This document shows, piece after piece, positions 52,052 to 61,192 of a DNA stretch of 64,000 nt. The DNA lies in contig DFBJ01000009.1 in NCBI GenBank assembly GCA_002366565.1, positions 310,001 through 374,000 on the forward strand. The letters are read 5' to 3'. The notes below the pieces were generated by a model, which did no database searches, was not told the DNA's origin, and saw only the letters and a list, made by a program, of their open reading frames with translations. Every line of letters starts with the position of its first letter. Position 1 is the stretch's first letter. The DNA is from Bacteriovoracaceae bacterium UBA3083 (lineage in GTDB: Bacteria; Bdellovibrionota; Bacteriovoracia; Bacteriovoracales; Bacteriovoracaceae). Both the position numbers and the translations under genes were made by a program.

Positions 52052-54471
52052 TGAGTAAGCTAAAGGGAGTAATATATTTATTTTTCTCTTTATGTTTAGT
52101 TGGTTGTTTAGATGAACTGCCTGAGCTTGGAAGTGATGGGTTTTGTCCTGGTTCTAGATTAAGTGATGGAGAGTGTTCTGTATCATATAGTTTGGAAGAA
52201 GAAAGTTGGAATTTTACATCAGCTTCAAATTATACTTATGACTCTAATTACATTGAATTCAATTCAGGAACTGCAAGCTTAAAACAAGTTGATCAATTAT
52301 ATTCTGGAACAGATTTTAGTAGCGGTACATATCGTGGTTCTTCACTAGATAGTAATAATAATCTCACCATAGATCTTTCATCAGAAATAACTCTCTCGTC
52401 ATCTTGGACTCCACAATATTCAAGTCTTCTTGGATATTGGAAAATGGATGGTGATTGGACTGACTCTTCAGGAAAGGGAAATCATGGAACTGGACAAGCA
52501 GGTGTTACGTATTCGACGTTTTCAAGAATAGGTAGTCATGCAGGTTACTTTGATGGAGGAAACGATAGAGTTGTTGCAGGAGCTTCTAATAAGTACTTAG
52601 CTACAGCAAATCAGCCTTTTAGTATAATTGTGTGGGCAAGCCCTTCATCTATTTCAGGGTCGAATATTGGGGGGAGAGTATTTAGTCTACATAGAGGAGC
52701 GTCGGATGGTTCAGCTCTTGCTCTAGGTTTTGGTGGAACTGATAAAATACAATTCTATAATCATGATGATGGATCATATGTCGATTGGGAAGCTACTGCT
52801 GAACTAAATAAATGGCAGCATATAGCTCTAACTTATAATGGTACATGTTTCCAGAAGTATATAAATGGAAGAAAAGATGGAAGCTGCCTGACTAAGGGCC
52901 TAGTTGCCGGAGGTTCATATGAGTTACATATTGGATCATATAATAGTGGAGGCTCTGTTTTTTCTGGAAAGTTAGATGATCTGTCAATGTGGAGCACTGG
53001 ACTAAGTGCCACAGAGATTAGTGTTATTTATAACCGGCAAAAGCAAAAATACGCAGCTCAATATGATTCTCCAGTGATTAATCTTGGGGCATCTGCAAAC
53101 TGGACAGGTTTAAAAGCAGTTACAACACTACCTTTTATGAAAGATGTCGCTAGTACAAGCGAGAATAGCTCTGACTATTCCTCATTAACAGGAGATTTAA
53201 GCTCTGGTTTAGTAGCGCTCTGGAATTTAAATGAAGCTTCTGGGACCTCTGGTGCTGGTAGCGTAAAAGATATGTCTGGCAATAATCATCATGCTACTCC
53301 TACTAATGTGTCCTTTGGTCATGTTGGAAAAAAAGGAAATGCTGGATACTTTGATGGAAGTACAAGTAGAATCTCAACTGATGATACATATCCAATTGGA
53401 ACGTCTCTAACTCTCTCTTCGTGGGTTTATTTAGAATCTATTCCTGGCGGATGGACAACTATCTTAGAGCACGCAAGAGAAACAAGTCAATGGGGCGGGT
53501 TATGGAAAAGAAGCGGCGGCAATACATTTCATTTTAGATGGGGAAATAGCGGCTCTCGTTTAGCACACTTTTCAACTACTATAGAATCTAAAAAGTGGTA
53601 CCACGTTGTTGGAACTCATGATGATGCTACTGATACTACAACTCTCTATCTCAACGGAGTGGTAGATAGAGTCTTAACGGGTGTTCCGTCTCCATCAGCT
53701 ATAGCAGGGAAAACATTTGTTGGAAGTAAAGAAAACGGAGGAGAGAACTTTCCTGGACTGATTGATGAAACAGCAATTTGGTCACGTGCTCTTACTAACT
53801 CAGAAGTTGTAGAGCTCTATCGCCGTGGAGCAAATCGTCTTAAGTATCAAGTTCGTTCATGTGACGATTCTACTTGTTCTAGTGATGAATGGATTGGACC
53901 TAATGGTGATGGGACATCATATTTTTCTGAGCTTTTTAATAATAATTCAATTGATGGAAGTGGTAATCCTACTGGAGATGTAATAACAACTTCTCCAGAT
54001 TTCACTTTTAGTGATTTTGTAACAGCACCAAGTGATAAAAGATACTTTCAATATAGAGTCTTTATGGAGAGTGAGGATGAGAATACTCTTTGTAGTGGCT
54101 CTCCTTGTATGCCAGAGCTTACTTCTGTAGAGATAACTCCTGGAAGTAGGTATTATGGAGGAGCTCCAACGATTATTACTAAGAACCCAATCTCTTATAG
54201 CTATATTAAAGATATTACTTTTGAAGATAGTGGAACTTGCCAAGTAGAGTATCAATTATCAAATGATGGAGTTAGCTATTATTATTGGAACGGGTCTTCT
54301 TGGACTAGTGTAAGTTCTGATTCAAATAGAAATAATAGTAGTACTATCTCTACAAATATTTCAAAATTCTCTCTTCAAGTTGGAGTAGGGGATCTATATG
54401 TGAAGTCATTCTTGAGTTCGGATATGTCACAGTCTTGTGGTCTTGAAAGTATCACTGTTAATAAATGGTAA
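52051..54471 (+). CDS. Large lipoprotein with two LamG/concanavalin-like domains
   Basis: 806 aa, lipobox-like LVGCL at about residue 19. Two LamG-type jelly-roll domains: about 135-335 (LLGYWKMDGDWTDSSGKGNHGTG, GYFDGGNDRVV, KWQHIALTYNG, GKLDDLSMWSTGLS) and about 385-595 (LVALWNLNEASGTSG, GYFDGSTSRIS, KWYHVVGTHDD, GLIDETAIWSRALT). The remainder is beta-rich and Ser/Asp-rich. Likely a surface glycan- or protein-binding adhesin. Coupled with the LysM barrel. Confidence 0.84.
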   Translation: MSKLKGVIYLFFSLCLVGCLDELPELGSDGFCPGSRLSDGECSVSYSLEEESWNFTSASNYTYDSNYIEFNSGTASLKQVDQLYSGTDFSSGTYRGSSLDSNNNLTIDLSSEITLSSSWTPQYSSLLGYWKMDGDWTDSSGKGNHGTGQAGVTYSTFSRIGSHAGYFDGGNDRVVAGASNKYLATANQPFSIIVWASPSSISGSNIGGRVFSLHRGASDGSALALGFGGTDKIQFYNHDDGSYVDWEATAELNKWQHIALTYNGTCFQKYINGRKDGSCLTKGLVAGGSYELHIGSYNSGGSVFSGKLDDLSMWSTGLSATEISVIYNRQKQKYAAQYDSPVINLGASANWTGLKAVTTLPFMKDVASTSENSSDYSSLTGDLSSGLVALWNLNEASGTSGAGSVKDMSGNNHHATPTNVSFGHVGKKGNAGYFDGSTSRISTDDTYPIGTSLTLSSWVYLESIPGGWTTILEHARETSQWGGLWKRSGGNTFHFRWGNSGSRLAHFSTTIESKKWYHVVGTHDDATDTTTLYLNGVVDRVLTGVPSPSAIAGKTFVGSKENGGENFPGLIDETAIWSRALTNSEVVELYRRGANRLKYQVRSCDDSTCSSDEWIGPNGDGTSYFSELFNNNSIDGSGNPTGDVITTSPDFTFSDFVTAPSDKRYFQYRVFMESEDENTLCSGSPCMPELTSVEITPGSRYYGGAPTIITKNPISYSYIKDITFEDSGTCQVEYQLSNDGVSYYYWNGSSWTSVSSDSNRNNSSTISTNISKFSLQVGVGDLYVKSFLSSDMSQSCGLESITVNKW

Positions 54472-54497
54472 TATTCTCTAATTATAAAAAACTTTGA

Positions 54498-54517
54498 CCC
54501 TAGAAAAATAACTAGGG
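54498..54517 (-). terminator. Hairpin after macB
   Basis: CCCTAG-AAAAATAA-CTAGGG just past the macB stop; weak stem. Confidence 0.45.
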
Positions 54518-54526
54518 CCAATCATT

Positions 54527-56467
54527 TTATTCGTATCTTAATGCATCTATTGGTCTTAGCTTAGAGGCCTTACTCGCTGGCCATAAACCAAAGACAACTC
54601 CAACACCAACTGAGAAGAATGTCGAGAGGACCACAGAAAGAATTGAAACCTGAATACTCCAATTTAAGAAGTATTTAACTCCTAATGCAGCAAAGACTCC
54701 AGTGGCGATTCCTAGTAGTCCTCCCGTAAAGCTTATAATTATTGATTCCGTAAGAAATTGTAAGAGAATGGCCTTATTAGGGGCTCCTATGGCCTTTCTA
54801 ATACCAATCTCTCTGGTTCTCTCTGTTACCGAGACCATCATGATATTCATAATTCCAATTCCTCCAACGAAGAGAGAAATGGCCGCAATAAACGTTAAGA
54901 GCATAGATAAGACATTAGTTGCACCTGAACGTGCCTGCTGAAATGCTGCCATATTTCTAATGTTGAAAGTATCGTACTCATCTTCTTTTAATTTATTTCT
55001 TTCAATGATGAGCTGATTTATATTCTTTTGAACTTGCTCAATATTTGCATTGTCATCGGCCTTAACCTCTATAGAGTCAATATACTTCTTTCCATAGAGT
55101 CGATTCATTGCTGTTTCTAGTGGAACAAGAATGAGATCATCCTCATCTCTAGGCCCACGGCTTCCTACTTCTTTTAATACACCAATGACTTCATAGCGGT
55201 TACCACTGATTTTAATATATTTACCAATAGGGTTTTCACTCTCAAAGAGGTTAGTGAGTACAGTCTTTCCAATAATGGCAAGTCTTCTTCTAGAGTTATT
55301 CTCATCAATTGAAAAGTATCTTCCGGCAACTAGAGCACGACCTTCAACTTCTTCATAGTGAGAGTCAATTCCTGTAACTTCTGTTTCCCAGTTCTTATTT
55401 AGGTAGACTGCACGCGAATTTCCTCTAACTGTTGAGGAGACACCTTTAACTCCCGCTGTTTTATCTCTTATTGCTTGAGCATCTGATAGTCTTAGTCTTG
55501 TGACCTTTCCTGCATCAGGTCCTCCTGGACCAAATCTTTCTGCGCCAGGCTTAACCGTTAGAGTATTTGCTCCTAGTGAGGAGAATTCAGATTCAATTGA
55601 CTTCTGCGCCCCAAGACCGATTGCAAGCATGGTAATCACAGCAGCAACACCTACAAGTATCCCAAACATAGAAAGAAAAGATCTAACCTTATTGGATGTA
55701 ATTGTCTTTAGCCCCATGAAAATAGTTTGTTTTATAAATGCCCAACTAATATCTTGATTCATATTAGAGTTAAACTTATCTTCTTTTAAATTTGAATGAC
55801 TCCTACTTCCTGTATCTGAGACTATCTTTCCATCATGCATACGTATGACACGATCGGCTTCTTTAGCAACACCCTCTTCGTGGGTGACCATAACAATAGT
55901 CATTCCCTTTGAGTGAAGCTCTTTTAAGATATTTAAAATTTCTCTTTCACTTTTTGAATCTAGATTTCCTGTAGGCTCATCGGCAAACATAATCTTAGGG
56001 TTATTTACTAAACTTCTAGCAATTGCTACACGTTGCTGTTGTCCACCTGAGAGCTCGTTTGGAAGGTGATCCTTTCTATCTCCAAGACCAACAAGTTCTA
56101 AAACTTCATCTGGAGATCTTGAACCTTCATGACTTAAGTATGTCAGTGGGAGTGCCACATTATCGTAGGCAGAAGTTCTTTTGATAAGATGAAATTGTTG
56201 AAAAATAAATCCAATCAATCGACTACGAAGAAGTGAGATTTCCTTCTCACTATACATTGAAATATCTTCATCTAAGAGTTTGAATGATCCACTGGTTGGA
56301 AGATCTAAAAGCCCTATCACGTTAAGTAGGGTAGACTTACCAGACCCTGAAGGACCCATGATGGCGATGAATTCACCTTGATTTACGGTCAAGTTGATAT
56401 TATCAAGCGCGTAGAGGACTTCTCCTCCCATCTTATATACTTTGGTGACATCTTCTAGCTTTATCAT
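54527..56467 (-). CDS. macB: MacB-type ABC exporter (ATPase-permease fusion)
   Basis: 646 aa, full MacB layout. The ATPase comes first (1-230): Walker A GPSGSGKST, signature LSGGQQQRVAIARSLV, Walker B IMFADEPT. TM1 follows (about 255-290), then a large periplasmic domain (about 300-510), then TM2-4 near the end (AAISLFVGGIGIMNIMMVSV, ERTREIGIRKAIGA). It drives export of peptides, toxins or siderophores from the periplasm through a TolC channel. Last gene of the tolC-macA-macB operon; 5 bp after macA. Confidence 0.92.
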   Translation of the reverse strand: MIKLEDVTKVYKMGGEVLYALDNINLTVNQGEFIAIMGPSGSGKSTLLNVIGLLDLPTSGSFKLLDEDISMYSEKEISLLRSRLIGFIFQQFHLIKRTSAYDNVALPLTYLSHEGSRSPDEVLELVGLGDRKDHLPNELSGGQQQRVAIARSLVNNPKIMFADEPTGNLDSKSEREILNILKELHSKGMTIVMVTHEEGVAKEADRVIRMHDGKIVSDTGSRSHSNLKEDKFNSNMNQDISWAFIKQTIFMGLKTITSNKVRSFLSMFGILVGVAAVITMLAIGLGAQKSIESEFSSLGANTLTVKPGAERFGPGGPDAGKVTRLRLSDAQAIRDKTAGVKGVSSTVRGNSRAVYLNKNWETEVTGIDSHYEEVEGRALVAGRYFSIDENNSRRRLAIIGKTVLTNLFESENPIGKYIKISGNRYEVIGVLKEVGSRGPRDEDDLILVPLETAMNRLYGKKYIDSIEVKADDNANIEQVQKNINQLIIERNKLKEDEYDTFNIRNMAAFQQARSGATNVLSMLLTFIAAISLFVGGIGIMNIMMVSVTERTREIGIRKAIGAPNKAILLQFLTESIIISFTGGLLGIATGVFAALGVKYFLNWSIQVSILSVVLSTFFSVGVGVVFGLWPASKASKLRPIDALRYE

Positions 56468-56472
56468 TTGAC

Positions 56473-57441
56473 CTACTTTTTCTTTCCTCTACGAGGAGGT
56501 TTTGAAATCAGAGGATTTACTGATTTTTGCTGGCGATTACCTTTGAATTCAATACTTGGATAGAAGAAGTTATCTTCTTCATTAATTCCTGCAATCACTT
56601 CAACTTTGTCTTGAACTTGTACACCTAGATCAAGATAGACTTTTCTCATTTTCTTCTTTCTTGATTCCTTATAGACATAGGCACCTTGACTGTCATATTG
56701 AAGAGTGGTGCGAGGGATAATAAGGACATCAGTCTTTTTCTCGGTATTAAAGATGGCCTCAACCCCCATACCACTCTTCATATATGCTGGAGGATCTTGT
56801 GGAAGTATATTTACTTCATACACACGAACATTTTCTGAAACTGTTGCATCAAAAGCTATTTGTTCTGTTATTCCTTTGATTGTTGAGTTCGGATAGGCAT
56901 CAAGTTCTATATTAACTTCCTGTCCTTTTTCTACTTTCGCAATATCTGTCTCATCAACTTGAACCTGTACAATAAGCTTATCTGATAGAGTAATAATAGA
57001 GTCTGTAGTACCGACTGTTTGCCCTGGTTCCATACTTTTTAGAATAACCATTCCGTCAATTGGGGAGATTAGTGGAATAGCTTTATAAAGCTCTTTCCAT
57101 TCATTTAGCTCTTTCATTCCCTTGGCCCTAGCAGTATCAATAAGGGCTACTCTCTCTGTAGAGCTTAGGTAACCAATGATAGAGCCTTCTTTGACTTCAT
57201 CTCCCTCTTTTACTAAGAGGCTTTCAATTCTTCCGGCCACTGGTGGCTTAAGCTCTAGTCTTGTTCTTGGTCCAACTTCACCTGTAGCAGCAATTGTTAC
57301 TTGGATATCTCCTCTTGAGACTGGCACTTTCTGATAAGCAACTGATTGAGTATCTGTACCATTTAATATCTTGAAAGATACCGCTGCGACTATGATCACT
57401 ACGAGAAGAGCTATGGTTTTCTTATTTAAAATTTTATTCAT
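56473..57441 (-). CDS. macA: MacA-type periplasmic adaptor (membrane fusion protein)
   Basis: I choose ATG 57441 (GGAG upstream), 322 aa, N-terminal signal anchor NKKTIALLVVIIVAAVSF. The RND/MacA adaptor domains are present: barrel-sandwich hybrid (TRLELKPPVAGRIESLLVKEGDEVKEG and PIDGMVILKSMEPGQTV), beta-barrel, and the membrane-proximal end. The alpha hairpin between is short (about 25 residues on one side), so the adaptor is compact. Overlaps the preceding tolC gene by 8 bp. Confidence 0.9.
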   Translation of the reverse strand: MNKILNKKTIALLVVIIVAAVSFKILNGTDTQSVAYQKVPVSRGDIQVTIAATGEVGPRTRLELKPPVAGRIESLLVKEGDEVKEGSIIGYLSSTERVALIDTARAKGMKELNEWKELYKAIPLISPIDGMVILKSMEPGQTVGTTDSIITLSDKLIVQVQVDETDIAKVEKGQEVNIELDAYPNSTIKGITEQIAFDATVSENVRVYEVNILPQDPPAYMKSGMGVEAIFNTEKKTDVLIIPRTTLQYDSQGAYVYKESRKKKMRKVYLDLGVQVQDKVEVIAGINEEDNFFYPSIEFKGNRQQKSVNPLISKPPRRGKKK

Positions 57442-58687
57442 GAATAACTCCAAATCCAAGTGTCTTATCAAGTTCTGTCTTTTTAAGTAGTGCCTGCTTA
57501 AGGGCATCTAACATATTTTTTTCATTAGTAATTAGTTCCGTTTGAATGAGGTCCCATGTCGTATAATCCATAAGTCCTGATGTATATTTTCCTGTGGCCA
57601 CCTTTGCTCTTATCTTAGATGCCTCAAGAAGTTCTTGTTGTAGGCTTACGTTTTCAAAACTATCTTGAAATAAATTTCTAGTTTCAGTGATCTCTGTTAC
57701 GAGATCTATCTTCTCTTTTCTAAGCCAGTACTCTTTGTTAATTTTTTCAAGTTTAGCGATCTTGCTATTGTACGTATCTCGTCCACCATCAAAGAGTGGG
57801 ATTGTTAAAGTAAGATCAACGCTAGCTGTATTTGTATCAAGTTGATTAAATGTCTCTCCATTTCTTCCTACGCTACTATTTAAATCAAGAGACGGACGAA
57901 ATGCAGCGTTGGCAATAGATGTATTGTTCTTCGCTATTTCTAGATCATAGTTTGCAATCAGTATTTCTGGCACCTTTTCAATTTCAGATTCAAAGCTCTT
58001 GATTGAATAATCTTTGTATAGGTTAGAGTATTGGAGTAGAGATCCAGTAGGACTCTTTATTTCATTAGTTGAAAGACCTATATTGCTTGCAAGCTTTTTC
58101 ATACTTGTTCGTATGAGACGCTCACTTTGAGTAACTTCAAGAGATGCTTGCTTAAGTTTTACTTTTGCTTGAAGGTAGTTACCTTTATCTTCACGTCCAC
58201 CTTCAAAGAGCATATTGATAAAGTCTAGCTGTTGCTTTCTTCTCACTACGATAGTCTCTAAGAGACTTTTAAGTTCTGTGGCATAAAGTGTATTAAAGTA
58301 TTCTTGCTTAATACTATAGGCCATATCAGCAATTTCTCTTCGAAGGTTTTCTTTGGATTTCTTAATGCCAATCTTTGCAATGGAGATTTTTCCATTATCG
58401 GCTCCTCCATTGTAAAGATTGACGTTCATGTTAAGCTTAGCATCACTTTGGTCACTGGTGATGCTATCAACTTTAGTCTTAGATTCACTTAATTTAACAT
58501 CTAGACTAGGAAGTAATTCTGAATAACTTCCTTTTAAATTATTTTCTGATTGTTCTAATTCCTTCTTTTTTATGAGTAGTGAAGGACTATTCTCAATTCC
58601 TAAGTTTAGGAAATACGATAGATCATTTGCAAGGAGGCAAGGCGAAAGGGTACAAAGTATAAATGTTGTAAAAAGTCTAATTTTCAT
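57434..58687 (-). CDS. TolC-family outer-membrane channel
   Basis: I choose ATG 58687 (MKIRLFTTFILC, with AAGGTG at proper distance), 417 aa. Signal peptide, then two OEP repeats of long helices and short beta strands (SYFLNLGIENSPSLLIKKKELE; FQDSFENVSLQQELLEASKIRAKVATGKYTSG). Forms the trimeric exit duct for MacAB. First of three overlapping or closely spaced genes; the small secreted gene at 58739 lies 51 bp upstream on the same strand. Confidence 0.88.
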   Translation of the reverse strand: MKIRLFTTFILCTLSPCLLANDLSYFLNLGIENSPSLLIKKKELEQSENNLKGSYSELLPSLDVKLSESKTKVDSITSDQSDAKLNMNVNLYNGGADNGKISIAKIGIKKSKENLRREIADMAYSIKQEYFNTLYATELKSLLETIVVRRKQQLDFINMLFEGGREDKGNYLQAKVKLKQASLEVTQSERLIRTSMKKLASNIGLSTNEIKSPTGSLLQYSNLYKDYSIKSFESEIEKVPEILIANYDLEIAKNNTSIANAAFRPSLDLNSSVGRNGETFNQLDTNTASVDLTLTIPLFDGGRDTYNSKIAKLEKINKEYWLRKEKIDLVTEITETRNLFQDSFENVSLQQELLEASKIRAKVATGKYTSGLMDYTTWDLIQTELITNEKNMLDALKQALLKKTELDKTLGFGVIHE

Positions 58688-58738
58688 ATCTGTATTCACC
58701 TTGTCTATCAATAATAAATCTATCGTTAATTACTTTAT

Positions 58739-58975
58739 CTACTGACCTCTACCTCTACGCTCTGGCTTACAAGCGAAATATTTCTTATCTGGAGAAGTCG
58801 TGCACTGTCCGGCGACTTCTTTTCCATTTCTTCCTTCTACTGTGCAACTAGCACCTTCTTCTTGACCTTCACATGCTGAAATTGCACTCGCTGGAGGAGT
58901 TCTGTCTCTGTCTGGTCTTGCAAATGCGTTTGTTGTTTGAAAAATCATAAAAGTTGTTAGTAATAAGATCTTCAT
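58739..58975 (-). CDS. Small secreted Cys-containing protein
   Basis: 78 aa, signal peptide MKILLLTTFMIFQTTNAFA, mature part of about 59 residues with four Cys (ACEGQEEGASCTVEGRNGK, GQCTTSP, FACKPE). Found next to the exporter operon and read from the same ECF-type promoter, so it could be a substrate, a metal binder or a sensor component (inference). Confidence 0.75.
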   Translation of the reverse strand: MKILLLTTFMIFQTTNAFARPDRDRTPPASAISACEGQEEGASCTVEGRNGKEVAGQCTTSPDKKYFACKPERRGRGQ

Positions 58976-59027
58976 AAGTTTTCCCCACTAGTATGTGTTT
59001 ATAAATGCCATGTTTTGGTCATTTGAA

Positions 59028-59058
59028 AATTAGACGCCACGGGTCACCGAAAGGTTCA
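59028..59058 (-). promoter_or_regulatory. ECF-sigma-type promoter of the small-protein/tolC-macAB unit
   Basis: On the minus strand TGAACC (59053-59058) and CGTCTAATT (59028-59036) are 16 bp apart. GAACC and CGTC are typical -35/-10 cores of ECF sigma promoters, and the same pair with the same spacing lies on the plus strand 56 bp away. Confidence 0.75.
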
Positions 59059-59113
59059 CTTTTTTTTAATATAATATTGAGACTCTAATGATTTTAGTGT
59101 GTTATATTTAAAA

Positions 59114-59144
59114 TGAACCCAAATGACTTTTGTGTCGTCTAATT
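59114..59144 (+). promoter_or_regulatory. ECF-sigma-type promoter of the sensor-sigma operon
   Basis: TGAACC (59114-59119), 16 bp, CGTCTAATT (59136-59144), 26 bp before the start codon of the CpxP/CnrX-like gene. The operon encodes an ECF sigma factor, so autoregulation is likely. Confidence 0.75.
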
Positions 59145-59169
59145 AACAGTACCGATAAGGGGGGTTATT

Positions 59170-59592
59170 ATGATTCAAAGAAAACACTTAAATATATTAT
59201 CTTTAATTATGGTTGGATTCCTCTTAGGTTGGTCATCAAACTCTTTACTACAAAAGAATAGACCTAGTCCGAGACCTAAAGTGGAGCATTTTAAAAAGTT
59301 AGGTTTGAGTGAAGAGAACCTTAGTAAGGTTCTTGCTATTCTTAAAGAAGCAGATATAGAGAAAGAGAAAATTGATCTTGAACTTGATATGAAAAAGAAA
59401 GTCTTTGATCAAAGTATTGAGACAACTAAAGATGAAGAGAAGCTTCGAGCAGCATTTTCTGACTTTGCTGAAATGAGAAAAAAAGTGACCGAAAATCGTT
59501 TTGAAGTAATGCTTAAGGTTCATTCACATCTAACATTAGATCAGATCAAGAAATTGAGGACATTTCGCCCTGATAGGCCAAAGCGTAAATAG
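59170..59592 (+). CDS. CnrX/CpxP-like periplasmic sensor
   Basis: 140 aa. An N-terminal anchor (LNILSLIMVGFLLGWSSNSLL) is followed by a periplasmic helical-hairpin domain: KKLGLSEENLSKVLAILKEAD, then a long helix and FEVMLKVHSHLTLDQIKKL with the closing LTLDQ-type motif of Spy/CpxP/CnrX proteins. Such proteins sense metals or misfolded envelope proteins and restrain the sigma or kinase system. GTG of the sigma gene overlaps its stop (TAGTG). Confidence 0.78.
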   Translation: MIQRKHLNILSLIMVGFLLGWSSNSLLQKNRPSPRPKVEHFKKLGLSEENLSKVLAILKEADIEKEKIDLELDMKKKVFDQSIETTKDEEKLRAAFSDFAEMRKKVTENRFEVMLKVHSHLTLDQIKKLRTFRPDRPKRK

Positions 59593-60104
59593 TGGTAGCT
59601 CAAGATATTTCTCAATTTGAAGATATATATGAGTCCTACCAAGGGCAAGTGAGAAATATTATATTTAGAATGAACGGAGAAGATGAGATAGATGATTTAG
59701 TGCAAAATACTTTTATCAAAATCTATCAAAACCTCGAAGGCTTTAAATCAGAATCTTCTCTTAAAACTTGGATCTATAGAATTGCTATCAATACAGTAAA
59801 GGATCACAAGAAGGCACGCTCTAGAAAGAATTGGCTAAACCTCTTTCAACCAGGGCATGAGATAGATGTAGAAGTTAATGATCAATTTGATCAAAAAATA
59901 TCTTTAAAGGAAGCTTCAAAACTAATTCGTGAGAAGTTATCCATAAAGCATCAAGAAGTGATTATTCTATACTCTTTTGAAGATTTAGATATCGCTGCTA
60001 TAAGTAAAGTTTTAAAGATTCCTGAAGGAACTGTTAAATCAAGACTCTTTAAAGCGCATAAAGTTTTAAAGAAGTTTGTAGAATTGGAGGATTATGATGA
60101 ATAA
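59592..60104 (+). CDS. ECF RNA polymerase sigma factor
   Basis: 170 aa, ECF length. Region 2: YQGQVRNIIFRMNGEDEIDDLVQNTFIKIYQNLEGF, with SSLKTWIYRIAINTVKDHKK (about residues 15-70). Region 4: IREKLSIKHQEVIILYSFEDLDIAAISKVLKIPEGTVKSRLFKAHKVLK-type HTH (about 117-165). GTG start overlapping the stop of the sensor gene; the 85-aa anti-sigma-like gene overlaps its end by 11 bp. It likely recognises the TGAACC-N16-CGTCTAATT promoters nearby. Confidence 0.92.
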   Translation: MVAQDISQFEDIYESYQGQVRNIIFRMNGEDEIDDLVQNTFIKIYQNLEGFKSESSLKTWIYRIAINTVKDHKKARSRKNWLNLFQPGHEIDVEVNDQFDQKISLKEASKLIREKLSIKHQEVIILYSFEDLDIAAISKVLKIPEGTVKSRLFKAHKVLKKFVELEDYDE

Positions 60105-60351
60105 GCTAAAGAAGAATTTATTATCTATCTATTCAAATGTTTCTGCTCCAGCTCCTGCGGGAAATGAGTTCACTAAAATCTTATCTAAGATAAGAAGCAC
60201 AGTTCCTACGACAAGAGATAAGCTTATCTTCACTCTAGCGTTTGCAAGTATAGTTCTAGCAGTTATCTATATGACTCCAAGTGAGATGCAAGTCGATCAG
60301 AGTCAAAGCCTTTATATCTATAATTTCTCAGGTGCTTTTGACCCAAGCTAG
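60094..60351 (+). CDS. Small single-pass membrane protein, probable anti-sigma
   Basis: 85 aa with one transmembrane helix (about residues 44-63, LIFTLAFASIVLAVIYM), a 43-residue cytosolic N-terminal tail and a short periplasmic end. Size and topology resemble CnrY-type anti-sigma factors, and it is translationally coupled to the ECF sigma gene. There is no sequence family I can name. Confidence 0.65.
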   Translation: MMNKLKKNLLSIYSNVSAPAPAGNEFTKILSKIRSTVPTTRDKLIFTLAFASIVLAVIYMTPSEMQVDQSQSLYIYNFSGAFDPS

Positions 60352-60376
60352 CCTTGATTTATAACTGTAAACGAAA

Positions 60377-60411
60377 GGGAAGGGGTGAGTGATGAAACAC
60401 TCTTCTTCCCT
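60377..60411 (+). terminator. Terminator-like hairpin after the sigma operon
   Basis: AGGGAAG-...-GTGAGTG-ATGAAA-CACTC-TT-CTTCCCT, an extended imperfect stem after the anti-sigma gene. Confidence 0.55.
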
Positions 60412-60477
60412 ATAGTTATCTCCGTATGATCCCATCTATCTAATTTTACTAGTCTATTCTGAATTAATTTCACAATT

Positions 60478-60515
60478 TGCGATTAAATCGCATTTTAATT
60501 GCAATTGGATTGCAA
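60478..60515. promoter_or_regulatory. Two perfect palindromes upstream of the His-rich operon
   Basis: TGCGATT-A-AATCGCA (60478-60492) and TTGCAAT-TGG-ATTGCAA (60499-60515). They lie 55-92 bp before the 60570 start, a usual place for a repressor such as a Fur/Zur-type regulator. They share TGC.ATT...AAT.GCA half-sites. Confidence 0.6.
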
Positions 60516-60569
60516 TAAATGATCCGACATGATATTTATTTTCCACTAATTTTATGATTTGGAGGAAAT

Positions 60570-61169
60570 ATGAAGAATACATTTTTGAGCATGCTTGCGC
60601 TTCTAGTTTTATCTACACCTGCTTTTGCTGGTGAAGTAAGTGGTCTAGACCTTTCAACTGCAGTTAATAAGTCGCTAGATGAAGCTTCTGTAGAAATTGA
60701 TGTGGACTCTATTACTGCTTGGGAATCAAGCGTAGAAGATCATGAAGTTGAAGTTAAGTTTTTAAATGAAGATGGAGTAAAGCTAACTTATGGCTGTCAC
60801 TTTCATGGTGATACTATGGCATGTCACGAAGAGCACTTCGATCAAGACCATAACCATAAGAATCTTGAAAAAGGTCTTTCATATATCCAAACTGCTCATA
60901 ACGCTGCAGTAGCAAAGTTTTCAAAAACACTAGCGAGAAAAGGCGTAGACTTCTCTGTTGTAAACAGTTTAAAAGTTTGGCTTGATGGTGGTGACCACGA
61001 TCACAAAGTATCTGACGATCATGATCATGGTTCTGATGTATGGTCTAAATTTAACTACACTCTGGATGGTAAAGACGCGACAGTATTTGTTCTTTGTCAC
61101 ACACATGGAGATGAGTCAGAGTTTAGCTGTCACTATAGCCGTACTGGTGAAGACGAGCCTAACTTATAA
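60570..61169 (+). CDS. Periplasmic His-rich, metal-binding-type protein
   Basis: 199 aa, signal peptide MKNTFLSMLALLVLSTPAFA. Two related segments carry CHFHGDTMACHEEHF (about residues 76-90) and CHTHGDESEFSCHYS (about 176-190), and between them are His/Asp tracts (DQDHNHKN, GGDHDHKVSDDHDHGSD). The pattern fits binding of Zn, Cu or Ni in the periplasm. Heads an operon with a lipoprotein and an outer-membrane barrel. Good RBS GGAGGAAAT. Confidence 0.75.
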   Translation: MKNTFLSMLALLVLSTPAFAGEVSGLDLSTAVNKSLDEASVEIDVDSITAWESSVEDHEVEVKFLNEDGVKLTYGCHFHGDTMACHEEHFDQDHNHKNLEKGLSYIQTAHNAAVAKFSKTLARKGVDFSVVNSLKVWLDGGDHDHKVSDDHDHGSDVWSKFNYTLDGKDATVFVLCHTHGDESEFSCHYSRTGEDEPNL

Positions 61170-61192
61170 TTATAATTCCCGCGAGGTTTGAG

